This document shows positions 50,324 through 57,651 of a stretch of 64,000 nt of DNA, piece after piece (position 1 is the first letter of the stretch; each line of letters starts with the position of its first letter). Both the position numbers and the translations under genes were made by a program. Where the stretch lies: NCBI RefSeq assembly GCF_003148825.1, contig NZ_QGGZ01000008.1, positions 62,001 to 126,000 of the forward strand. The letters run 5' to 3'. The DNA is from Streptomyces sp. CG 926. Lineage in GTDB: Bacteria; Actinomycetota; Actinomycetes; Streptomycetales; Streptomycetaceae. Under the pieces are notes generated by a model. The model did not search any database, was not told where the DNA came from, and was given only the letters and a program-made list of their open reading frames with translations.

Positions 50324-50860
50324 TTACTCGGCGGCGAGGGAGGCCTCGGCGTCGAGGGTGACGGCGACGGCCTGGATCACGGAGGCGATCTTGAAGGCCT
50401 CCTGGATCGTCTCGCGGTCGACGCCCGCCTTGCGCAGGACCTGCTCGTGCGAGTCCAGGCACTGGCCGCAGCCGTTGATCGCGGAGACCGCGAGCGACCA
50501 CAGCTCGAAGTCGACCTTCTCCACGCCCGGGTTGCCGATGACGTTCATCCGCAGGCCCGCGCGCAGCGTGCCGTACTCCGGGTCGGAGAGCAGGTGCCGG
50601 GTGCGGTAGAAGACGTTGTTCATCGCCATGATCGCGGCGGCGGACTTGGCGGCGGTGTACGCCTCCGGCGAGAGGTTCGCCTTCGCCTCGGGCTCCAGCT
50701 CACGCAGGACGAGCGGCGAACGGGCGGCGATCGCACAGGACAGGACCGTGCCCCACAGCTGCTGCTGCGGGAGGTCGCTGTTGCCGATGACCGAACCGAG
50801 GTTCAGCTTCAGGTCCTTGGCGAAGTCCGGTATGGCCGACTTCAGGGAGTCGAGGGACAT
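50324..50860 (-). CDS. ahpD: Alkyl hydroperoxidase AhpD
   Basis: 178 residues, the full AhpD length. The redox centre SAINGCGQCLDSHEQVLRKA contains both Cys (CxxC) and the catalytic His; Glu is upstream in FELWSLAVSA. AhpD re-reduces AhpC in actinobacteria using lipoamide/SucB-linked electrons and has weak peroxidase activity. It starts 3 bp after ahpC and forms the ahpCD operon. Confidence 0.97.
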   Translation of the reverse strand: MSLDSLKSAIPDFAKDLKLNLGSVIGNSDLPQQQLWGTVLSCAIAARSPLVLRELEPEAKANLSPEAYTAAKSAAAIMAMNNVFYRTRHLLSDPEYGTLRAGLRMNVIGNPGVEKVDFELWSLAVSAINGCGQCLDSHEQVLRKAGVDRETIQEAFKIASVIQAVAVTLDAEASLAAE

Positions 50861-50863
50861 CCG

Positions 50864-51418
50864 TCACTCACCGGCCAGCAGCGCGCCGGCGTCGATGGTG
50901 CTGTCACCCTTGTTCCAGTTGCACGGGCACAGCTCGTCGGTCTGCAGGGCGTCGAGGACCCGCAGGACCTCCTTGGGGTTACGGCCCACGGAACCGGCGG
51001 TCACCATCGAGAACTGGATCTCGTTGTTCGGGTCCACGACGAAGACGGCGCGCATCGGCAGGCCGTCCTCGCCCAGGATGCCCAGCTCGGTCGACAGCTC
51101 GCGCTTGATGTCGGACATCATCGGGAAGGGCAGGTCACGCAGGTCGGCGTGGTCCTTGCGCCAGGCGTGGTGCACGTACTCGGAGTCGAGGGAGAAGCCG
51201 AGGATCTGCGCGTCGCGGTCCGCGAACTCCTCGTTCAGCTTGCCGAAGGCGGCGATCTCGGTCGGGCACACGAAGGTGAAGTCCAGCGGCCACGCGAAGA
51301 TGACCTTCCACTTGCCCTCGTAGGTCTTGTGGTCGATCTGCGCGAACTCGGCTCCGGCCTCGAGCGAGACACAGGCGGTCAGGTCGAAGGTGGGGAACTT
51401 GTCACCAACAGTGAGCAC
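50864..51418 (-). CDS. ahpC: Alkyl hydroperoxide reductase AhpC (2-Cys peroxiredoxin)
   Basis: 184 residues from a GTG (AGGAGA upstream). The peroxidatic Cys51 is in DFTFVCPTEIAAF; the resolving Cys pair is in ELCPCNW near the C-terminus. It reduces organic peroxides in the cytoplasm, recycled by AhpD. Divergent from oxyR, whose product is the expected activator under peroxide stress. Confidence 0.97.
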   Translation of the reverse strand: MLTVGDKFPTFDLTACVSLEAGAEFAQIDHKTYEGKWKVIFAWPLDFTFVCPTEIAAFGKLNEEFADRDAQILGFSLDSEYVHHAWRKDHADLRDLPFPMMSDIKRELSTELGILGEDGLPMRAVFVVDPNNEIQFSMVTAGSVGRNPKEVLRVLDALQTDELCPCNWNKGDSTIDAGALLAGE

Positions 51419-51553
51419 GCGCTCTCCTAATACAGAGGAAAATAACCCTTTTGGGGGTTTTCCGGTGGGGTTGGACGTATCTCACATGCTGACACACCTG
51501 CATTGATTACAGAAATAGCTACTCTTGTGCCGGGTGATCGGAGGTACCTATCA

Positions 51554-52501
51554 GTGGCTGTCAGTAGTAGGGGAGCGAAGCAACCGACGCTCGCGCAACT
51601 GCGCGCGTTCGCGGCGGTCGCCGAGCACCTGCACTTCCGGGACGCCGCCGCGGCCATCGGGATGAGCCAGCCCGCGCTCTCCGGAGCCGTCTCAGCGCTG
51701 GAGGAGGCCCTCGGCGTGCAACTGCTGGAGCGCACCACCCGCAAGGTGCTGCTCTCCCCGGCGGGCGAGCGGATCGCGGCGCGGGCCCAGGTGGTGCTGG
51801 ACGCCATGGGCGGACTGCTCGAGGAGGCCGAGGCGGTACGGGCGCCCTTCACCGGGGTGCTGCGACTCGGGGTGATCCCCACCGTGGCGCCGTACCTGCT
51901 GCCGACCGTGCTCGGACTGTTCCACCGGCGCTACCCGCGGATGGACCTCCAGGTGCACGAGGAGCAGACCGCCTCGCTGCTGGAGGGGCTGACCGGCGGA
52001 CGTCTGGACCTGCTCCTGCTGGCGGTGCCGCTCGGGGTCCCCGGAGTGAGCGAACTACCCGTCTTCGACGAGGACTTCGTCCTGCTCGCACCCCGGGAGC
52101 ACGCGCTGGCCGGGCGCCGGGACATCCCGCTGGAGGAACTGCGCGGACTGCAGCTGCTGCTGCTCGACGAGGGGCACTGCCTGCGTGACCAGGCCCTCGA
52201 CATCTGCCGGGAAGCGGGTCGGACGACCGGCGCGGACGTCACCACGACCGCCGCCGGGCTGTCCACCCTCGTACAACTGGTCGCCGGGGGACTGGGGGTG
52301 ACGTTGTTGCCGCGCTCCGCGCTGCGCCTGGAGACCGCCCGCAACGAGTACCTGTCCACGGGGTACTTCGCCGAGCCCGCGCCGTCCCGGCGGATCGCCC
52401 TGGCCATGCGGACCGGGACCGCCCGGCAGGAGGAGTTCAGGGCGATCGCCGCCGCGCTGCGCGAAGCCGTACGCCCGCTGCCGGTCTGGCCCACCGATTA
52501 G
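51554..52501 (+). CDS. oxyR: OxyR, LysR-type peroxide sensor
   Basis: 315 residues from the GTG at 51554, chosen for its GGAGG site 9 bp upstream; the frame is open 17 codons further. The LysR HTH is LAQLRAFAAVAEHLHFRDAA followed by AIGMSQPALSGAVSALEEAL. The two redox Cys lie in DEGHCLRDQALDICREAG, the OxyR signature: a disulfide forms on peroxide and activates it. Divergent from ahpCD across 135 bp. Confidence 0.96.
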   Translation: MAVSSRGAKQPTLAQLRAFAAVAEHLHFRDAAAAIGMSQPALSGAVSALEEALGVQLLERTTRKVLLSPAGERIAARAQVVLDAMGGLLEEAEAVRAPFTGVLRLGVIPTVAPYLLPTVLGLFHRRYPRMDLQVHEEQTASLLEGLTGGRLDLLLLAVPLGVPGVSELPVFDEDFVLLAPREHALAGRRDIPLEELRGLQLLLLDEGHCLRDQALDICREAGRTTGADVTTTAAGLSTLVQLVAGGLGVTLLPRSALRLETARNEYLSTGYFAEPAPSRRIALAMRTGTARQEEFRAIAAALREAVRPLPVWPTD

Positions 52502-52545
52502 GGCCTCGCCGGGAGCGGGCGTAGAGGGATCGGGCGGGGGCCGGG

Positions 52546-54906
52546 TCACTCCGTCCGGAGGCCGTCCGGGCGCATCAGCCGCAGCAGGGGCGGCAGGCTG
52601 AGCAGGGTCACCACGACCACCACACCCGCGCCGGCCGCCGTCATCCCGAGCACCGAGGCCCAGTCGATCCGGACCGGCTGGGCGGCCATGCCCATCAGGA
52701 CGGCGCCCAGCCCGACGCCGACCCCGGCCGCCAGCACCAGGCCGAGCACGATCGGCACGGCCGTCTGCCACAGCACCGACAGGCCCAGCGTGGAGCGCTT
52801 GGTGCCGAAGGCGACCAGGGAGGAGAGCAGCCGCCGGCGCTCGCGCAGCTGCTCCAGCTGGGAGACGAGCAGACTGCCGCCGATCAGGAGCAGTACGGCG
52901 GTGGCGCCGAAGAACAGGCCCGTGCGGATCGAGGAGTAGCCCGCGGCCTCCCGGGTGTCCCGCAGCCTCATCGCCGTGGCGAACGGGTCCGCCTTGAAGA
53001 CGGCGTTGCGCGCCCGGTCCAGGACGTCCGGACCGGACTCGTCGACCTGGACGTAGATCTGCGGGTTCCGGAAGTCGCCCAGCCCCTTCGGCGCGGCCGA
53101 CGGGGTGACCAGCAGGCCGGTGCGCAGCTGCCCGCTGGGGTCCGGCCGGCCGGCGACCGTGCCGGCTGCCGCCGGGAACGTCCACTTCGTCGGAGCGGGC
53201 GATTCGCCCTCCGCGGCCCCGTACTGCCTGACGTCGCCGACGAACAGCTCGTCGCCGGGCTTCGCCGTGGCCCCGTAGATGCCCCGCGCACCCTGGACGG
53301 GCGAGCCGGTCAGTACGAAGGCGTCCCCCTCCGCGCAGGAGTCGAGGACCGCGACCTCACCGAGCGCGTCGCAGGTGCCGATGGTCACTTCGACCGGCTC
53401 CTCCGTCGCGGGCACCTGGTGGGCGGCCTGGGTGGAGGTCAGCGAGACGGTACGGGTGACACCCCGCTCGGCGGAGATCCGCCGGGCCAGGTCGTCCGCG
53501 TCGGTCGTCGAACCGTGGCGCACCATCACCCTGACGGCGGCCCGCGCGGGATCCTGGCCGGTCGAGGTGACGTAGTCGCCCTCGACGCCCGCGAAGAGCA
53601 TCTGGAGGGCGATGGCGCCCGCGACGGCCACGGCGATGCCGTTGACGAGGCGGGCCGCGGATCCGCTGTTGACCTGGAGCCGGCGCACGGCCAACTGCCA
53701 GGAGACCGGGCCACCGGACATCTTCGCGACGAAGCGTTCGAGCAGCCAGGGGAGCAGCACGGTGATCCCGACCAGCAGCAGCACCACACCGCCACTGACC
53801 TGCCACTGGTTGAACCTGCCCTGGTCGTTGCCGCGGCCGCCCATCGGCACGAGCAGGCCGAGCCCGATCAGCGGGAGCAGCAGCCGCCACCAGACGCGCC
53901 GCCGGGCGGGCTCGGCCGTACGGACGACGCCCAGCGGCTCGATGACCACACCGCGCAGCGCGAACAGGGTCACGGCCACCGCCGCCGCGGGCACGGCGAG
54001 GGCGACCAGGACGGCGAGCCAGGGCGCCGGGTCGAGGTCGGCGGGGAAGACGCTGCGCTGCCGGAGGCTGACGCTGCCGACCAGGGAGCGGCCGACGGCG
54101 AAGAAGCCGGTACCCAGCACCAGTCCGAGAAGAGAGCCGGCCAGCGCCTCGCCGGCCGCGATCCGGCGCACCATCCTGCTGTCGGCGCCGACCAGCCGCA
54201 GCGCGGCGAGCCGCCGGTCGCGCCGGTCCCCGCCGAAGCGGACGGCGGTGGCGATGAACACGGCGACGGGCATCAGCAGCGCGACGAACGTCAGGACGAC
54301 CATCAACATGAGCACGGGGTCCAGGCCCTCGCGGTCCGCGTCGTAGCCGAAGGTCGTGACGCGCTGGACGCGATAGTCCTCGGGGCCCCTCTTCTCCAGG
54401 GTGCCGCTGCCCAGGTAGAAGAACAGCTCGCCGGGGCCGACCAGGCCCGGGTCGCCGATGACCTCGCTGATCCGCGCGTCCAGGCGCTCCCGCAGCAGCG
54501 CCCCGTCGGCGGACTTCAGCATCTCGTCCAGGGCGGGGGAGACCGCCATCTCGCCCGCGCCAGGGATGCGCCGCAGACCGGGCGGCAGCGGGGCACGGGG
54601 GCCCTCGGCCCGCATCATGTGCCCCTCGATGTCCTTGCTGCGGTAGGTCTGGTTGACGGAGGCGATCAACAGGGTGTCGGGCCCTGGGGCGTCGGCGGTC
54701 TCGGAGCTCATCGTCGACCGCGCGTCGCCGCGCTCGTACCGGCCGGCGAGAGCGCCCGGGATGGCGGTGCTGATCAGCAGCAGCGCGACGCCGAGACCGA
54801 CGCCGACACCGGTGAGCAGGGTGCGGATCCATCCTTCGCGACCGCCGCCGAAGGCGAAGCGGGCGCCCATGCCGAGGTCGCGGGTCCAGACCTGGAGCCG
54901 GCTCAT
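52546..54906 (-). CDS. FtsX-like ABC permease
   Basis: 786 residues: an N-terminal helix, a large extracellular domain, two groups of three FtsX-type helices (about 200-330 and 665-780) and a middle membrane pair around 345-400. Motif-like segments include RRLAALRLVGADSRMVRRIA and the terminal LLSLPPLLRLMRPDGLRTE. It forms an exporter with the ATPase encoded just upstream (ATGA overlap). Substrate unknown; peptides, lipids or antibiotics are usual for this type. Confidence 0.93.
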   Translation of the reverse strand: MSRLQVWTRDLGMGARFAFGGGREGWIRTLLTGVGVGLGVALLLISTAIPGALAGRYERGDARSTMSSETADAPGPDTLLIASVNQTYRSKDIEGHMMRAEGPRAPLPPGLRRIPGAGEMAVSPALDEMLKSADGALLRERLDARISEVIGDPGLVGPGELFFYLGSGTLEKRGPEDYRVQRVTTFGYDADREGLDPVLMLMVVLTFVALLMPVAVFIATAVRFGGDRRDRRLAALRLVGADSRMVRRIAAGEALAGSLLGLVLGTGFFAVGRSLVGSVSLRQRSVFPADLDPAPWLAVLVALAVPAAAVAVTLFALRGVVIEPLGVVRTAEPARRRVWWRLLLPLIGLGLLVPMGGRGNDQGRFNQWQVSGGVVLLLVGITVLLPWLLERFVAKMSGGPVSWQLAVRRLQVNSGSAARLVNGIAVAVAGAIALQMLFAGVEGDYVTSTGQDPARAAVRVMVRHGSTTDADDLARRISAERGVTRTVSLTSTQAAHQVPATEEPVEVTIGTCDALGEVAVLDSCAEGDAFVLTGSPVQGARGIYGATAKPGDELFVGDVRQYGAAEGESPAPTKWTFPAAAGTVAGRPDPSGQLRTGLLVTPSAAPKGLGDFRNPQIYVQVDESGPDVLDRARNAVFKADPFATAMRLRDTREAAGYSSIRTGLFFGATAVLLLIGGSLLVSQLEQLRERRRLLSSLVAFGTKRSTLGLSVLWQTAVPIVLGLVLAAGVGVGLGAVLMGMAAQPVRIDWASVLGMTAAGAGVVVVVTLLSLPPLLRLMRPDGLRTE

Positions 54907-55589
54907 ACGATGCGCTCCATGTCGCGGGACCTGCCGTCGCGTACGACGATCTCGCGGTCGGAGTAGGCGGCCACGCGCGTCTCGTGCGTCACGAGCACGA
55001 CGGCGGCGTTCGCGGACCGGGCGGCCTCGGTGAGCAGCTGCATGACGAGTTCGCCGTTGAGGGAGTCGAGGGCTCCGGTGGGCTCGTCGGCGAAGATCAC
55101 CCGGGGGCCGGTCACGAGGGCGCGGGCGACGGCCACGCGCTGCCCCTGGCCGCCGGATATCTCGCCGGGCCGTTTGGCGCCGAGGTCCTCCACCTGGAGC
55201 TGTTCCATCCGGCGCAGGGCGGTGCGTTCGGCGTCCTTGCGCTTGACGCCGGTCAGCCGCAGCGGGAGGGCGACGTTCTCCACGCAGGTCAGCTCCGGTA
55301 CGAGCTGCCCGAATTGGAAGACGAAGCCGAACTCGGTGCGCCGCAGCTCGCTGCGCTCGGCGTCGTTCATCGAGGTGAGCTCGCGGCCGGCGTAGGTGAT
55401 CGAGCCGGAGTCGGGCGGGACGATGCCCGCGAGACAGTGCAGCAGGGTCGACTTGCCGGAGCCGGAGGGGCCCATGACGGCGACGACCTCGCCGGCGTGG
55501 ATGGAGAACTCGGCGCCGTCGAGGGCGGTGGTGCTCCCGTACGCCTTGCGTAGGTCCGTGGCGGCGAGCAGCGAGCCGGCGGGGGTCAT
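54903..55589 (-). CDS. ABC transporter ATPase (MacB/LolD type)
   Basis: 228 residues from the ATG at 55589, which overlaps the PadR stop (ATGA). Walker A GPSGSGKST, Q-loop VFQFGQLVPEL, signature ISGGQGQRVAVARAL, Walker B VIFADEPTGALDS and the switch His in VLVTHE are all present. The signature has GQGQ where GGQQQ is usual. Pairs with the following FtsX-like permease. Confidence 0.96.
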   Translation of the reverse strand: MTPAGSLLAATDLRKAYGSTTALDGAEFSIHAGEVVAVMGPSGSGKSTLLHCLAGIVPPDSGSITYAGRELTSMNDAERSELRRTEFGFVFQFGQLVPELTCVENVALPLRLTGVKRKDAERTALRRMEQLQVEDLGAKRPGEISGGQGQRVAVARALVTGPRVIFADEPTGALDSLNGELVMQLLTEAARSANAAVVLVTHETRVAAYSDREIVVRDGRSRDMERIV

Positions 55590-56110
55590 CGGCGTACCTC
55601 CTGGGCGAGCTGGCCGAGGCGGGCCGCGGTGAGCTCCAGCCACCGCAGGTCCGCCTCCAGGTGGAAGAGGGCGTGGTCGCACACGAGCTGGTCGGCGATG
55701 TCCCCCTTGCGCTTGCGTTGGGTGAGGATGCGCATCAGGCGCAGGTGCTCGGCGCGCTGGGTGTCCAGCAGTTCGTCGGCGCGGCGGCCGGTGAGCAGGG
55801 CGAGGACGACCTTCGTGTAGAGGGTCGAGTGGAGGTACGGCTCGGGCTTCTCGGGCTGGGAGAGCCAGGCCTCGACGTCGGTGATGCCGGCGTCGGTGAT
55901 GGCGTACCGCTTGCGGTCGGGGCCGCCGCCCGCCTCTATGCCCTCGACCTCGACGAGGCCGTTCTTCAGGAGGCGGGACATGGTCGAGTAGACCTGCCCG
56001 TAGGCGAGGGGGCGGTCGTGGCCGAACTTCTCGTCGAAGGCGCGCTTGAGGTCGTAGCCGTGGCGCGGGCCGGCCTCGAGGAGGCCGAGGAGGGTGTGAC
56101 CGATGGACAT
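55586..56110 (-). CDS. PadR-family repressor of the ABC operon
   Basis: 174 residues from the ATG at 56110. PadR winged HTH: LLGLLEAGPRHGYDLKRAFD, GQVYSTMSRLLKNGLVEVEG; the C-terminal dimer helices follow (VVLALLTGRRADELLDTQRA). It is first in an operon of three genes coupled by two ATGA overlaps. A TACAC/GTGTA palindrome just upstream is its likely autoregulatory site; ligands of such PadR proteins are often the exported drugs. Confidence 0.93.
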   Translation of the reverse strand: MSIGHTLLGLLEAGPRHGYDLKRAFDEKFGHDRPLAYGQVYSTMSRLLKNGLVEVEGIEAGGGPDRKRYAITDAGITDVEAWLSQPEKPEPYLHSTLYTKVVLALLTGRRADELLDTQRAEHLRLMRILTQRKRKGDIADQLVCDHALFHLEADLRWLELTAARLGQLAQEVRR

Positions 56111-56121
56111 GGCCGCGACTC

Positions 56122-56149
56122 TACACGGTGTGTATACGCTGAGTGTATA
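56122..56149. promoter_or_regulatory. Probable PadR operator/promoter
   Basis: TACAC (56122-56126) and GTGTA (56130-56134) form an inverted repeat; a further GTGTA lies at 56143-56147. On the minus strand this gives CTATACAC and GTATACAC elements that also resemble -10 boxes, 12-40 bp upstream of the padR start. PadR sites typically have ATAC/GTAT half sites of this kind. Confidence 0.6.
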
Positions 56150-56236
56150 GAGGGTGGATCGAGGGCCGGACGCGGTCGATCCCGGCGGGACGCGGGGGAT
56201 GTGCGGCCCGCCTGTGCGGGAGCCCGGAACGCCGGA

Positions 56237-56274
56237 ACGCCCGGTGGGGCCGGGTTTCCGGCCCCACCGGGCGT
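56237..56274 (-). terminator. Terminator of the SPFH/RHH operon
   Basis: Perfect 17-bp arms (56237-56253 and 56258-56274) with the 4-nt loop GTTT; 6 bp downstream of the RHH gene stop. Confidence 0.85.
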
Positions 56275-56280
56275 CGCGGT

Positions 56281-56514
56281 TCACTCCGTGGGCTTGGGGG
56301 GACGTCCCCGGCGCGGGATGGGGCCGGGGGCCGTGGGGAGGCGGCCGGCCTCGGCGAGGGCCCGGCGGAGCAGGAACTCGATCTGCGCGTTGGCGCTGCG
56401 CAGTTCCTCACCCGCCCAGCGGGCCAGCGCGTCGTACACCTGCGGGTCGAGCCGCAGCAGTACCTGCTTGCGCGCCTGCCGCCCCGCCGGTTTCTCCTCG
56501 CCGCCCGGGGTCAC
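56281..56514 (-). CDS. Ribbon-helix-helix (Arc-like) DNA-binding protein
   Basis: 77 residues from the GTG at 56514, overlapping the SPFH gene stop (GTGA). The RHH pattern is RKQVLLRLDPQVYDALARWA followed by GEELRSANAQIEFLLRRALA, the last part being the second helix. A Pro/Arg tail ends it. It could repress its own operon through the 16-bp palindrome at 57464; a toxin partner is absent, so an antitoxin role is unlikely. Confidence 0.8.
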   Translation of the reverse strand: MTPGGEEKPAGRQARKQVLLRLDPQVYDALARWAGEELRSANAQIEFLLRRALAEAGRLPTAPGPIPRRGRPPKPTE

Positions 56515-57419
56515 TGGTAGAGGGTTCCCGTGTTGACCACCGGCTGGGCGGCGCGGTCGCCGCACAGGACGACCATCAGGTTCGAGACCATGGCCGCCTT
56601 GCGCTCCGGGTCCAGGTCGACGATGTCCTGCTCCGCCAGTCGGGTCAGTGCCAGCTCGACCATGCCCACCGCGCCCTCCACGATCTGCTTGCGGGCCGCC
56701 ACGACCGCGCCCGCCTGCTGGCGCTGGAGCATCGCGGAGGCGATCTCCGGAGCGTACGCGAGGTGCGTGAAGCGGGACTCGATGATGTGCACACCGGCCG
56801 CGTCGACGCGGTCGCGCAGTTCGACCGCCAGCTTCTCGGTGATCTCCTCGGCGTTGCCGCGCAGCGACAGGCCGCCTTCCTCGTGCGCGTCGTAGGGGTA
56901 TTCGATGGCGATGTGCCGGACCGCCGCCTCGGCCTGCGTCTCGACGAACTCCGTGAAGTCCTCGACCTCGAAGGTGGCCCGGGCCGTGTCCTCGACCCGC
57001 CACACCACGACCGCCGCCAGCTCGATCGGGTTGCCGTAGGCGTCGTTGACCTTCAGGACGGCCGTCTCGTGGTTGCGCACCCGGGTGGAGATCTTCTCGC
57101 GGGAGGTCAGCGGGTTCACCCAGCGCAGCCCGTCGGCGCGGATGGTGCCCCTGTAGCGGCCGAACAGCTGGACGACCCGGGCCTCGCCCGGCGCCACCGT
57201 GTTCAGCCCGCACATCGCGAAGGTGGAGGCGAGGCTCAGCAGCACGCCGATGGCTATCAGGGCCACCTTGGCCGCGACGGCCGTGAGCACCGCGCCGGCC
57301 ACGATCAGGCCCGCACCTGCCAACAGGCCCAGCAGCCCGAGCAGTAGAGCCAGGCCGCCGCCGACACTGCGCGCGGTGAACTCCCGTACTCCGTCAGGGG
57401 TGGCGGTTTTGTTCGTCAT
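56511..57419 (-). CDS. SPFH/band 7 (stomatin-like) membrane protein
   Basis: 302 residues: an N-terminal membrane hairpin (about 22-70) then an SPFH domain (about 75-260) with GEARVVQLFGRYRGTIRADG, NHETAVLKVNDAYGNPIELA, VEDFTEFVETQAEAAVRHIA and a helical coiled coil including QRQQAGAVVAARKQIVEGAV. Such proteins scaffold membrane microdomains (flotillin-like). Co-transcribed with an RHH regulator. Confidence 0.92.
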   Translation of the reverse strand: MTNKTATPDGVREFTARSVGGGLALLLGLLGLLAGAGLIVAGAVLTAVAAKVALIAIGVLLSLASTFAMCGLNTVAPGEARVVQLFGRYRGTIRADGLRWVNPLTSREKISTRVRNHETAVLKVNDAYGNPIELAAVVVWRVEDTARATFEVEDFTEFVETQAEAAVRHIAIEYPYDAHEEGGLSLRGNAEEITEKLAVELRDRVDAAGVHIIESRFTHLAYAPEIASAMLQRQQAGAVVAARKQIVEGAVGMVELALTRLAEQDIVDLDPERKAAMVSNLMVVLCGDRAAQPVVNTGTLYQ

Positions 57420-57463
57420 GGTTTGCCCCGTTTCTCAGCTCACGGTCGGTCGGACCGTCTAGC

Positions 57464-57479
57464 AAAGTGATATCACTTT
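57464..57479. promoter_or_regulatory. Perfect 16-bp palindrome, probable operator of the SPFH operon
   Basis: AAAGTGATATCACTTT is perfectly symmetric and AT-rich against a GC-rich background, 45 bp upstream of the SPFH start codon. The RHH protein of the same operon is the natural candidate to bind it; a GntR-type regulator elsewhere is the alternative. Confidence 0.7.
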
Positions 57480-57651
57480 TTGGCGCTACGGCAACCCTTC
57501 GGCTTAGGTGAGCGTCGGTTCCATTGATGTGGGTGCTGATTCTCACGTCCGAAATGACCGGAATTGGTCATGGTTGGCCAACTTTTATCACAGCCTGCGG
57601 TGTTAGCTTTCTGAGCTGACGTCGGGGGGGTAATCGAGCGGAGCGGGAGCG

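Noticed and set aside
56281..56514. Antitoxin of a toxin-antitoxin pair
   Set aside because: An RHH protein alone; the partner is an SPFH protein, not a toxin.
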